Positions 33,692 through 43,118 of a stretch of 43,174 bases of DNA are shown in pieces. The notes under the pieces were generated by a model that did not search any database, was not told the origin of the DNA, and worked only from the letters and a program-made list of their open reading frames with translations. The stretch lies in the NCBI GenBank assembly GCA_030267965.1, contig BRYA01000788.1, positions 1 through 43,174 of the forward strand, in the 5' to 3' direction. The translations under genes were made by a program, and so were the position numbers. Every line of letters starts with the position of its first letter. Within the stretch, counting starts at the first letter, position 1. This stretch comes from Triparma columacea. Taxonomy: Eukaryota > Sar > Bolidophyceae > Parmales > Triparmaceae.

Positions 33692-34377
33692 TTATACTGG
33701 ATTTTGTTGTTGTCATAAAATAATGAAGGAGTTGTGCTGTTATAAGGGAACGTAATTGTCATGAGGATGGACATATACCTTATTGGTTGTTGATGTTGTG
33801 GGGATAAGGGCAAATTGTGTTGCCTTGCCAAACTTGCGCTGTGAGGAGAGATTGTCGATTACTAGCGTGACGATACGACCAACGCAAAATAGAAACACCC
33901 CAACACAAACTAATTGACGAAAGACGGTGACAAGGGATTTAAAAACTAGGACATCCCGAGGCTTTCCTTGTCGACTACTTCTTGGGACCCTTGGAGGAGT
34001 GGGGCTACAGGATGTTTGGTGAAGAGGTAAGATGGGAGGGCGGGTGATCGAGGGAGGGGGGAGAGAGTGGGGGAAGTGGCGAGGGGAGGGAGGAAGGAGG
34101 GAGGAAGGAGACCTCAAGGTGACTTAACGAAGGGAGGAGAGGAGCCCTTCACAACGCCCCCAGTTTGATGAAAATGAACAAAAATGAGAAAAATGAGAAA
34201 ATGAATTGAGCAGAGAAAAAAAAGAGCAACTCTATTTTGGAAAATATAAATGCGCTCTATTTACGAACATGCCAATTTACGATATCTTCACTCACACCCA
34301 AAAACGCCGCTCCGCCACCGTTTTTTAACGCACGTCGATCGCGAACGCATGATTTTCAGCACCCAATCAAGATCGTC
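33692..34377. other. Intergenic region before the START/XKR-like gene
   Basis: A minus-strand ORF (33740-34117, 125 codons, one hydrophobic stretch near VCVGVFLFCVG) lies here but has no ATG, so it is not called. GGGAGG-type purine runs occupy about 34020-34140, and an AAAATGAG-type A-rich stretch follows at 34170-34225. Confidence 0.5.
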
Positions 34378-37300
34378 ATGGAGGGCGAGGTTGAAGCAGA
34401 TGCGGGAGTCGTGAATGACGCCGGCGAGACCAAGTATGCCTCCGAGCCCCCCTCAGGCCCCAATCACACTCCCTCTGCAATACACGGTCCCGTAGATATC
34501 CCCTTCACAGTCTCTAAATCTAAAAGCTCTCACGAGGACGCTGGACAAGACCAAGGTAGGTTCGATTCAGGGAGTCCTAGGGGGGGAGATACCTGTTATT
34601 CTACAGGGAATCGAGGAGCGCGCGTGAAAATCTTTTTCATTTTGACTTACAAACGCCATAATCGCCATTACCGCAGACTCTAAAAATGGTCATGATGACG
34701 CGGGACGAGGTGAGTTGTGCGTTGAGAGCAGGAAAAGGAAAAATGCATTTAAATACACTACGGGAGAGTCGCAGGAGGGCGCGTTGAAACTTTGTAGTTT
34801 TTCTCACCGCCTGCGTGCGGAACGCGCGGAGCCGTTTGCGGAGGGCCTGGCCCTCGGCGTCGAGCTCGATGGGCGGCGGCCGCGGCGCATGCGCGCGCCT
34901 GCCGGTCTGCGGCGACCGCATGGGATCTGTCTCCGGCCACCGCGTGGGTTCCGTCTGCGGCGACCGCATGGGGCGCTTCTGCGGCGACCGCATGGGGCGC
35001 TTCTGCGGCGACCGCATGGGTTCCGTCTCCGGTGACCGCGTGAGGCGCTTGATATGCTACACAGAAACGAGGAGCGCGTTTTGAAATCTTTGTATCTTTT
35101 TCTCACTTTTACAACAATGTTGTCCCCTTCACAGTCTCTAAAAGCTCTCATGAGGATGCCAGACGAGGTGAGTTTGCGTAGTCATGTAGACGAAAAGTAG
35201 AGTATTTTGTTTTTTTAGGGGAGGGCTGGGAAGCCAATCCTAGGGAGTCTCAGATTCTTGCCTTTTTTTGACCCTTTTTCACCAAAAATCCCCAAAAACC
35301 ACCCCCAGAAATTTCTGGCCATTCTCATCTTCAGCCTGGATTTGAAAAGTTCAATGCCGAAGTTTCCGACGATCCCTTAAACGGTGAAAAAGCCCGCGAG
35401 AACAATCTAAGTGCTATACCGCCTGCTGTCGGGTGTGAGACTCCCGGCCGCACGCCAGTCGGCCTTGCGACTGTCAGCAACGCCACTACTGCTCAGTCCA
35501 TGACATTAGATCCTGACAACACCGTCACAAACAAAGACTACCCGCAGTCCCTCTCTAGCCCCAATCACGCCTCTTCCACCACGCAAGGACAAGTTGATAT
35601 CGATTATACAGCTCTTGGCCCCAAACAAGGTAAACTTGTGAAGCTTCTGGATGACCGAGGAGCCTTTGAAGGCCTCATCGACAACTCTACCGGCGTCGGT
35701 GTGAAGATTATGGAGCTTGCTGGTGTCTTCCACGACGAGCGGGGTAAGATCATTGACTATATCCTCACCGATTGTGAGCAGGGCAAGTTCCGAAGGAAGA
35801 CCCTCCAGGAGTATGACGAAAAGGAAGGAGTCATTCACAGACTCGTCTACTGGCAGCACTACGGCAGCGGGAATAAGTTTGTCGAATTTCTGCTCGACGT
35901 CAAAGTCGTATCTCCTGACAAATCGACGAACATTATGGAGTTGGCACCCCATGATGAGGACGACCTTTCTGATGAGGCAAATGCGATGCTTGTCGAAATT
36001 CTAGCGTCAATAAAGACCAAGACTGTCAAGCGAGGTGTCATTAAGGGGGAGCTCAGCTTCACTGACCTTGATTTTGGACAAACTGCAGTCACCATGGTGG
36101 GAACTCTTAAGGCAGAGGAGAGAGCAACAGAGATGAAATCAGAAGTTGATGTTAGCACAGTCAAAAGCTTTAAGAGTGTGCGTCCTAGTTTCAAGATTGC
36201 GCGCCCTACTTTCAAGAGTGCGCGTCCTACTTTCAAGAGTGTGAGATCCAGGACATCTAGTGTTGAAGGCAGGAACAGTGGCAGGACCAAGAAGGGCGAT
36301 GTCAAGGCTGCTTATGCAGCAGTAAAGGGTATCATGGGGGAGGTCAGGAAGAAGTTCAGACAGCCTGATGTCATTGACAAGCGGAGGAAGGTGCACTTTG
36401 TGGAAGAGGTCATGCCTAATGTGCCAACTCTTACTGAGGAAGAGGACAGGATGCTGGAAAGTGTTGCAGGGCTGGAGGAGAAATTCTACAAGAAGGGAAA
36501 GAGAGTCAAGGGGACACTGAAGGAGGGCATTGACAAGTTCCTGTGGAGAGAGGGGGACAATGTGTGGGGAGCCTATGGGGTCATCGTGGACAAGTCAGTG
36601 AAGGGTGTATTGGCAGAGTATGTTCTGTTTGACACATTTGCACTATCTGAGAAGCACTTCAAAAATAATGGGAACTTACCAAGGGTTATCAGGAATGATT
36701 TTGAGGGAACGAGAAGCATGCACTTTCGTATGGGCGTGAAGGTCCCTGCCGCCACCAATCGAGTATTTGAGAATTGGTTTGTGTGGAAGGAAGTCAAACT
36801 TGAGAATGGCCAGACTTCATACATGCTAGGTTTTGTGCCACTGACAGAGTACCCAGGAGGAGGCTTCAAGGACCTCAGTAAGGAAGGATTTGTGCTAGCA
36901 GAGACAACAGGTGTCTACTTCTTCAATGAGATTGCCCCAAATGTCTGTAGGGTGACACGTATTCAGACAGTTGATCTGCATTTCCAAGGCCTTCAAAAGA
37001 CACTGATGGACAATGCAATCGACTACCTTGCAAAGAGTCAGCTTAATGAGGCCAACAGGTTGCAGAAGAAGTTCAGGAGGAACGGGAAGGAAGTTGATGC
37101 TGAGGTCAGGGGGGCCTTGGTGGAGAGGATGAGGGAGGGTGTTGAGTTGGAGGAGGACCAGAAGAAGGTTTTTGGGGAGTTGGAGGAGCTCTTTGGTGGG
37201 GAGGATGAAAAAGGGTGGGGGCCTCTTGAGTCACCTTATGAGGGAGTGAAGATGGAGATCAAGTACAAGCAGCAGGAGAAAGGGAAAAAGACACTCACTT

Positions 37301-39654
37301 TTGGTAGAGCCGAGTGTGTTGCTGACTGTTCAGCAGAGGAAGCAGCTGCTTGGTTCTTTGAGTACTGCAGCAGGGAGAGGATGCTTAAGAGCAGAGAGAA
37401 AGGGGAGCCTGCAAGGCTTGAGATAAGGATGAAAGGACAGGGAAGGATCAATGAGAAGCTATTTGCAGTAGTAATGAAACTTCCCTTCCCCTTTCAAAAA
37501 AGAGAGGCCGTCATGAGATATGTTTGGCAAAAGGGACACCAAGACGGCAAGATGTCGTTGGCATATGTTCCATCAGAGGAGCAGGTGGACTATGGGGGAA
37601 ATCTTGGAAAGCTTGTGCTTGCAAGAACAAGTGGCATTCTCACTGCTAATAATATTGAGGACCATAATGGTGTTCTCCAGTGTAAACTTACATTGACCCA
37701 ATTTATGGACACAGGGGGCTATGTTCCAGTAAAAGTTGTCGACAGATCTACTCCACGAGTACTAAGTACGATAGCAGTACTCAGGGATTCATTCAGGCAG
37801 GATGAAGAGGTTGATAAAGCTGCACTGGCCTCTCTTGCCAACATCATCAAGAATGAACCCCAAGATTATACTGATGAGGATAAGGTGGCAATCAGCAAAG
37901 GGAAAGAATTCTATGAGAATTGCAAGAAGGAGGAGAACTTTGATGAACTGAAGAGTCCTGATGAGAGGGTCAAGATGAAGCTAGTTCATGTTGACGGGGC
38001 AAGCAGTGGGATTGCTTTTGCCAATACTATAGTTGATGCTAGTGTGGAGGAGTGCGCTGCCTACTGGTACTCAAGCCTCTACAGTAGAAGTTGGAAAAAA
38101 TTGGCTTCACAGTCTGGTTTTTCTCAACTGAAAATAAGGTTTGTAAACAACCACACCTTCTACTACATAACAACAAGGGATCTTGGTCTCCCTGGATTTG
38201 CTCCTCGTGACAGTAGAAGCAAACTTATTTGGCTCAAACAAGAGGACGGCAAAGTTATTATTGACCAGTCAGACACTCAGGATCTCAAGGAGAACTACCC
38301 AGTGAAAGCTGGGAATGTTTTAGTGGACTTCCACGGAGTTTGGTATTTTGAGCCACTGGAACCTATTGGAGATGTACCACAAACAGCAGTTACCTTCACA
38401 ATTAAGGTAGACCTTGGTGGTATATTCTCCTCTTCAATCATGAACAAGCTTGCACCAAGGTTTCTCGCACAAGTCTCAGACTTGAGGAAGAAGTTTGACA
38501 AGAGCAAAGAAATTGCTACCTTCAAGAGGAAGCAGATCATAGAAAAGTTTGAGGAGATTGCAATTGAGGGAGCACCAGGGATTGAAAGTCACTTTGATGA
38601 GATTGATGGAGCTCAAGAGATCAGTAGTGCATTGTCTGGACAGACATTGATAAAGACAAAGAAGGGAATGGGGTGGGGGAAGACTTCAATAACTGCGAGA
38701 GCATCCAATAGGGTAGTTGCAGCATTCTTCTGGGACCTTAAAAGTGGAGTTGACTCCAAGCTCAAGCTTCACAGAGTCAACAATCAAACACTTGTAATCA
38801 CAGTTGAACACAAAGGGCATCTCACAGCTGTAAGGTTCTCCGAGGCTGGCCAGACGAAGACAGACGTTGAAATGATGACCAGGCAGGAGGGTTTAGGAAA
38901 AGCTGCCAGCAAAAAGAGTGTAATTAAGCACCTGAGCATGGCAACTGATGCTGCATACTACTTTGACAATCTGCTCAAGAGCACTGAAGCAGGGGAACAG
39001 GATGGGAGGAGGTTTGGAGAGCAGCTGATGGAGAGAGTGAAGAATAGGAAAATTGGGGACAGTAAAGTAGAGGTCGCAAAGGACTTTATTGCTGCCAATA
39101 GGACGCTGAGAGAGATTACAGAGCAGCATGGTTTTATGAGATCTATGCTGTATGCTGTGGTTATGAACAAATTTAAAAGGAGAGCGACAAATGAGGGAGA
39201 AGTTAAGAGTGAGGAGGAAGCCAGGGGGTGGGAGATTGGGAGTGCAATGACAGCAGTCGTGTTGACTACTTTGACTGCTGCTCATGCTGTAGATGAGTGG
39301 GCGCATCAATTCACTGAAGTGCGAGAAGTCATGAATGAACAAGAGTGGTTAAGGCCTATGCTTGAGGAGATTGTTATGAAACTATTCATGAAGTCTACCT
39401 TAGGCTTAAAGGCAAGGGTAACTGTTGGTGCTGTGACAAGCATGGTCGATTTGCTGACTGATGTGTATGTGACACATAAGTTTTGGAGTGACAAGAAGTA
39501 TGGGTACTTCAAAGCTTCTTTGGCAAGTTTGATGGTTTCAATTGGGATTCAGATGCTTTTTGTTTGGGGTCAAAACAGAAAGTTGGGGATGAAGAGGGTG
39601 TTAAAGGAATGGATTCCAATCTTGCTTGGGTACAAACCTGCAGTTGATGCTTAA
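34378..39654 (+). CDS. Multi-START-like protein with XK-related-like membrane module, ending at an in-frame TAA
   Basis: Exons 34378-34555, 34677-34709, 35135-35167 and 35309-39654 join in phase 1 throughout; up to the TAA this is 1,529 residues. Two 33-bp exons are near copies of the end of exon 1. The long exon codes, from about 35640 on, five START/SRPBCC-like segments; clear ones cover about 36430-37070, 37140-37830 and 37880-38510 (for example NTIVDASVEECAAYWYSS with a C-terminal helix), while the first and last are partial. From about 39400 two membrane spans follow (VTSMVDLLTDVYVTHKFW, then YFKASLASLMVSIGIQMLF). START domains bind lipids, so lipid sensing or transfer at a membrane is inferred. 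The TAA at 39652-39654 stands where the duplicated copy has TAC, and the frame stays open for 983 codons after it. See the next entry. Confidence 0.75.
34677..35167 (+). repeat. Tandem 33-bp symmetric mini-exons
   Basis: Exons 34677-34709 and 35135-35167 are both 33 bp and phase 1-1. They code DSKNGHDDAGR and VSKSSHEDARR, which match VSKSKSSHEDAGQDQ at the end of exon 1. The intron stretches before them are also related (GAGGAGCGCG followed by a T-rich run with TTTTTCTCAC). Confidence 0.8.
34907..35050 (+). repeat. 24-bp minisatellite, six units, inside an intron
   Basis: Six units with the consensus core TGCGGCGACCGCATGGG lie in the intron between the two mini-exons. This island is very GC-rich compared with the A/T-rich intron ends. 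A 24-bp unit keeps several frames open on both strands, which creates spurious ORFs. Confidence 0.95.
36169..36252 (+). repeat. 21-bp coding repeat, four units (FKSVRPS type)
   Basis: Four 7-codon units read FKSVRPS, FKIARPT, FKSARPT and FKSVRSR, a basic Ser/Thr-rich linker between the first and second START-like segments. Confidence 0.95.
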
Positions 39655-41593
39655 AGGGTAGCAACTGGAGAAAAGCGAGAGGTTGGGGTTGAAGTGGAGG
39701 CAATGGAAGAAATGACAGCTATGAAAGGGATTGAGATGTTTGCTGAGGCAATCCCTGGAGTCATCATCCAACTTATGGCTATAGCGACCAGTGACAAAGA
39801 TGTTGGAACTTCAGCTTGGCTTTCAGTTGCAGTGTCAGCTATTACCACAGGCTTTGCCTCTGCAACACTTAGTTATGACTGGGACACAGACCCTGCTAAT
39901 AGAGAAAAGGCACCAGACTTCTATGGGTACATACCAGCAAAAGCAAGCAAGAGAACAGTAGTGTTTGTGTCTATGTTACTATTCACTGCAGGGACGCTTC
40001 TAATAAGGTGTACAACAATAGTTCTTCTTGGGTTGATGGGAGGTAGTTGGGCCTTTCTCTACATCGGCGCTGACCTTGGTCTGTACTTGGTGGTTAAGAT
40101 ATTAAGGGGAGATTTTTGGTATTGGGTGCCAGTGGGGGGTAACATGGAGATTGTGGTTAGTATTTTAGCCAGAGCAATTATAAAGATCATTGTGGACTTC
40201 ACTTCAATTGCGCAATTTAGACATCCAAATGAAGTTGGGGGAGTGTACTGGTTGTTTGGTCTTGTGTTGACAATGGTAAGTCTACCAGTGTCAATATATA
40301 TATATCTATTTTCTCCTCATGTTAAAGAGCAAGCAATTGATATTGCATCATTTATAGTGAAGTATATCATACCAATAACTACCATATGCTTTGCTATCTT
40401 CCTTTTCAACATTGAGCGGAAGTACTTGCACACCTTCTGGAGTATACAGAAATCAAAGGACTATTCAATGGCATATTTCCTTGAAGGGGAAAGTGATGAA
40501 ATAAAGATTTTGGTCTTTGAAAGTTCCAGGCATCACTGGGTCTCAATTGAAGGAGAAATTAAGAAATGGGTTGAGATGAACTGGGCAAAATGGGAAGACG
40601 AGCAGCCAGATTGGTTAACTGATGTGAGGAAAAAAAGTGTCCCAGAGGAGTTCATTCCAGGAGATGGAGATGCCAGAAGAAGCGAGAGTGTTAGGAGAGC
40701 AAGTGTGGATGATACCACACAAGACTATGCAGGTTCAGATTCTAAACAAATAGGACAGTTGTTGGGCGAGCAACTGTTGGTTGCATTAAGTTTCAGGAAG
40801 AAGGGAAGGACAAAGGAGGAAGCTGTCAGGTCATTTATTGGAAAAAACTACATTCTGAGACAGGCTGTGGAGAAGTACACGTTTGTTATACCAATGTTTG
40901 GCGCTGTTGTCAAGAATAAACTGTGTAAGTTGAGAAAGGTAGAGGGTAAAGCTGTAGAACTAGGAGAGAAGGATGGAAGGGAGATTGGAGAATCTCTAGC
41001 AAGGAGCTTGGCTATTAATACTCAGCCAGTTGCTGCAGTTGATGCCTTCATCTTAAATTTCTCTGCTCTACAGGAGCTTGATGAGGAGTATGAATGGTTC
41101 AGACCTATGCTTGAGACAATAAGCTACAGGCTTTTGGAGGAAGTTCCTTGGGGGTTGAAGATGAGGGTTACTGTTGGGGCTATCATTAGTATGACAGATT
41201 TAGTGACTGATGTGTATGTGACGTACATGTTTTGGGATGATAAGAAGTATGGGTACTTTAAGGCTTCTTTAGCAAGTTTGGTGGCGTCAATTGGGTTTCA
41301 GTTGCTTGTTGTTTGGGTGCAAAATAGGAAGTTGGGGACTAAGAGGGTCTTCAGGGAGTGGATTCCAATCTTGCTTGGGTACAAACCTGCAGTTGATGCT
41401 TACAGGGTAGCAACTGGAGAAAAGCGAGAGGTTGGGGTTGAAGTGGAGGCAATGGAAGAAATGACAGCTATGAAAGGGATTGAGATGTTTGCTGAGGCAA
41501 TCCCTGGAGTCATCATCCAACTTATGGCTATAGCGACCAGTGACAAAGAGGTTGGAACTTCAGCATGGCTTTCAGTTGCAGTGTCAGCTATTA
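39611..41593 (+). repeat. Near-identical tract shared by the two XKR-like modules
   Basis: Positions 39611-39844 and 41360-41593 (offset 1,749 bp) differ at only three sites out of 234: 39654 (A against C, making TAA from TAC), 39801 and 39816. Sequence on either side is clearly more diverged. Confidence 0.92.
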
Positions 41594-42603
41594 CAACAGG
41601 CTTTGCCTCTGCAACAATTAGTTATGACTTTGACACAGACCCTGCTAACAGAGAATTGGCACCAGACTTTTATGGTTACATACCAGCAAAAGCAAGCAAG
41701 AGAACAGTAGTATTCGTTTCCATGTTGCTGTTGACAGCAGGAATGCTTCTCATAAGGTGTATGACAATAGTTCTTCTTGGGTTAATGGGAGGTAGTTGGG
41801 CCATTCTCTACATTGGATTTGACCTTGGTTTGTACTTGTTGGTTAAGATTTTGAGGGGAGACTTCTGGTATTGGGTGCCATTGGGGGGTAACATTGAGAT
41901 CGTGAGTAGCATTTTGATGAGAGTGATTGTAAAGATCATTGTAGACTTCACTTCAATTGTGCACTTTAGAAGTCCCATTGAGGTTGGGGGAGTGTATTGG
42001 TTGTTTGGCCTTATGTTGACAATGGGAAGCCTATCAATGTCCATATATGTAGCTTCACCTCATGTTGATCAGAGAGCTAAAGATGTTGCATCATCGGTTG
42101 TGAACTCTTTCATACCAATAACTACCCTGTGTTTTGCTGTCTTCTTTTTGAACATTGAGAAGAAGTACTGGCATACCTTCTGGAGCATGCAAAGATCAAA
42201 GGACTATTCTATGGCATATTTCCTTGAAGGAGAAAATGATGCAACAAAGATAAAAGTTTTTGAAAGCTCAAGGCATCATTGGGTTTCAATTGAAAGAGAA
42301 GTTAAGACATGGGTTGAGTTGAACTGGGCTAAATGGGAAGAGGAGCAGCCAGATTGGTTTACTGATGTGAGAAAAGCAAGTGTCCCAGAGGAGTTCATTC
42401 CAGCAGATGGGGATGCAAGAAGAAGAGAGAGTGTTAGGAGAGCAAGTGTTGATGCTGAAGCTGAGGGTGGTCTAGCAGGTACTTTGGGAGCAAGTATTAG
42501 GAGAGCAAGTGTTGGAGGCGTTGATGGGGGAGATATTAGAGGGGTAGCAGTTGGGAAGGCTAAAGTAAGCAGTGTTGTGCCGGAAGATGAGGGTAGGGAG
42601 TAA
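39655..42603 (+). CDS. Downstream half of the START/XKR-like gene: two XK-related-like membrane modules
   Basis: This is in the same frame as the preceding ORF and separated from it only by TAA. The first internal ATG is at 39703. It codes the rest of module A and a complete second copy, module B (about 40740-42480), 1,749 bp downstream. Each module has a MTDLVTDVYVTYMFW-type span, the strongly conserved GIEMFAEAIPGVIIQLMAIA helix, a SVAVSAITTGFASATxSYD helix, and about five more spans, then a soluble tail with HHWVSIE and the phospho-site-like ESVRRASV. The GIEMFAEAIP and SYD helices resemble the E-FLESAPQL-LQLYI and SL-SY-Y blocks of the XK-related (XKR) scramblase family; I judge this likeness from memory. 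If the TAA is read through or absent in other alleles, the whole protein would be 2,512 residues. As a separate gene it would start inside a module, which is unlikely. Confidence 0.65.
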   Translation, partial: RVATGEKREVGVEVEAMEEMTAMKGIEMFAEAIPGVIIQLMAIATSDKDVGTSAWLSVAVSAITTGFASATLSYDWDTDPANREKAPDFYGYIPAKASKRTVVFVSMLLFTAGTLLIRCTTIVLLGLMGGSWAFLYIGADLGLYLVVKILRGDFWYWVPVGGNMEIVVSILARAIIKIIVDFTSIAQFRHPNEVGGVYWLFGLVLTMVSLPVSIYIYLFSPHVKEQAIDIASFIVKYIIPITTICFAIFLFNIERKYLHTFWSIQKSKDYSMAYFLEGESDEIKILVFESSRHHWVSIEGEIKKWVEMNWAKWEDEQPDWLTDVRKKSVPEEFIPGDGDARRSESVRRASVDDTTQDYAGSDSKQIGQLLGEQLLVALSFRKKGRTKEEAVRSFIGKNYILRQAVEKYTFVIPMFGAVVKNKLCKLRKVEGKAVELGEKDGREIGESLARSLAINTQPVAAVDAFILNFSALQELDEEYEWFRPMLETISYRLLEEVPWGLKMRVTVGAIISMTDLVTDVYVTYMFWDDKKYGYFKASLASLVASIGFQLLVVWVQNRKLGTKRVFREWIPILLGYKPAVDAYRVATGEKREVGVEVEAMEEMTAMKGIEMFAEAIPGVIIQLMAIATSDKEVGTSAWLSVAVSAITTGFASATISYDFDTDPANRELAPDFYGYIPAKASKRTVVFVSMLLLTAGMLLIRCMTIVLLGLMGGSWAILYIGFDLGLYLLVKILRGDFWYWVPLGGNIEIVSSILMRVIVKIIVDFTSIVHFRSPIEVGGVYWLFGLMLTMGSLSMSIYVASPHVDQRAKDVASSVVNSFIPITTLCFAVFFLNIEKKYWHTFWSMQRSKDYSMAYFLEGENDATKIKVFESSRHHWVSIEREVKTWVELNWAKWEEEQPDWFTDVRKASVPEEFIPADGDARRRESVRRASVDAEAEGGLAGTLGASIRRASVGGVDGGDIRGVAVGKAKVSSVVPEDEGRE

Positions 42604-42713
42604 CTAATAGGGCAGCAACATTTGTAGGATAAAACGATTTGATTTAGTATTTTTGTGACTTTTTGAAAGTATTTAATGCGAGGATACCCAGGACTTCTAA
42701 TAGTATTCTGGCC

Positions 42714-42797
42714 AGGTCCCCCAAAAACACTGAGGTCCGGCAAAAACACAACCCAAAAACACAAGGAAATTAAAAAGGTAGTGTTTTTGGGGGACCT
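42714..42797. repeat. 18-bp perfect inverted repeat
   Basis: AGGTCCCCCAAAAACACT at 42714-42731 is the exact reverse complement of 42780-42797, with a 48-base loop rich in CAAAAACAC words. It lies 110 bp after the stop, where it could act in 3'-end formation or be a remnant of a small transposon-like element. Confidence 0.9.
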
Positions 42798-43052
42798 TGT
42801 AAAAAAGTATATAAATGTATCTATTTTGAATATTCATTTTTACTGATCAACACAATTGTGTCGATCTTTTGGATTCACGTCGACTAATTAGCCGTAGCTG
42901 CTTGTATTGTCTCACAATCTCCAAATAGAAACCTCTCGGGGACATTGCTTTTGGGCTCATTTTGAAGTGAGGAGACTGTATATCTTTAAATTGAACGACG
43001 GTGCGGCCGTAAACAACAATAATTGGAGTGCCCTAATACTCTTTCAGGATTT

Positions 43053-43118
43053 TGCCCATTTTTGCCTCATTTGAGGCAAAAAACCTCAGCTATTTGCCTC
43101 ATGAAGCAAATATGGGCA
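43053..43118. repeat. Nested palindromes
   Basis: TTTTTGCCTCA (43059-43069) pairs with TGAGGCAAAAA (43072-43082) across two bases. TGCCCAT (43053-43059) pairs with ATGGGCA (43112-43118) around it. A third, imperfect TTTGCCTCATGAAGCAAA lies between. Confidence 0.85.

Noticed and set aside
33740..34117. Minus-strand ORF of 125 codons with one hydrophobic stretch
   Set aside because: It has no ATG, opens on TTG, is Pro/Ser-rich from GGGAGG repeats on the other strand, and no upstream exon fits.
34637..35017. Minus-strand ORF with MRSPQKRP repeats
   Set aside because: A 24-bp repeat keeps frames open on both strands; it lies inside an intron of the START/XKR-like gene. Kept only as an observation.
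39600..39700. An intron removing the TAA at 39652
   Set aside because: It would delete codons that are almost perfectly conserved in the second module, and no matching donor and acceptor pair flanks it.
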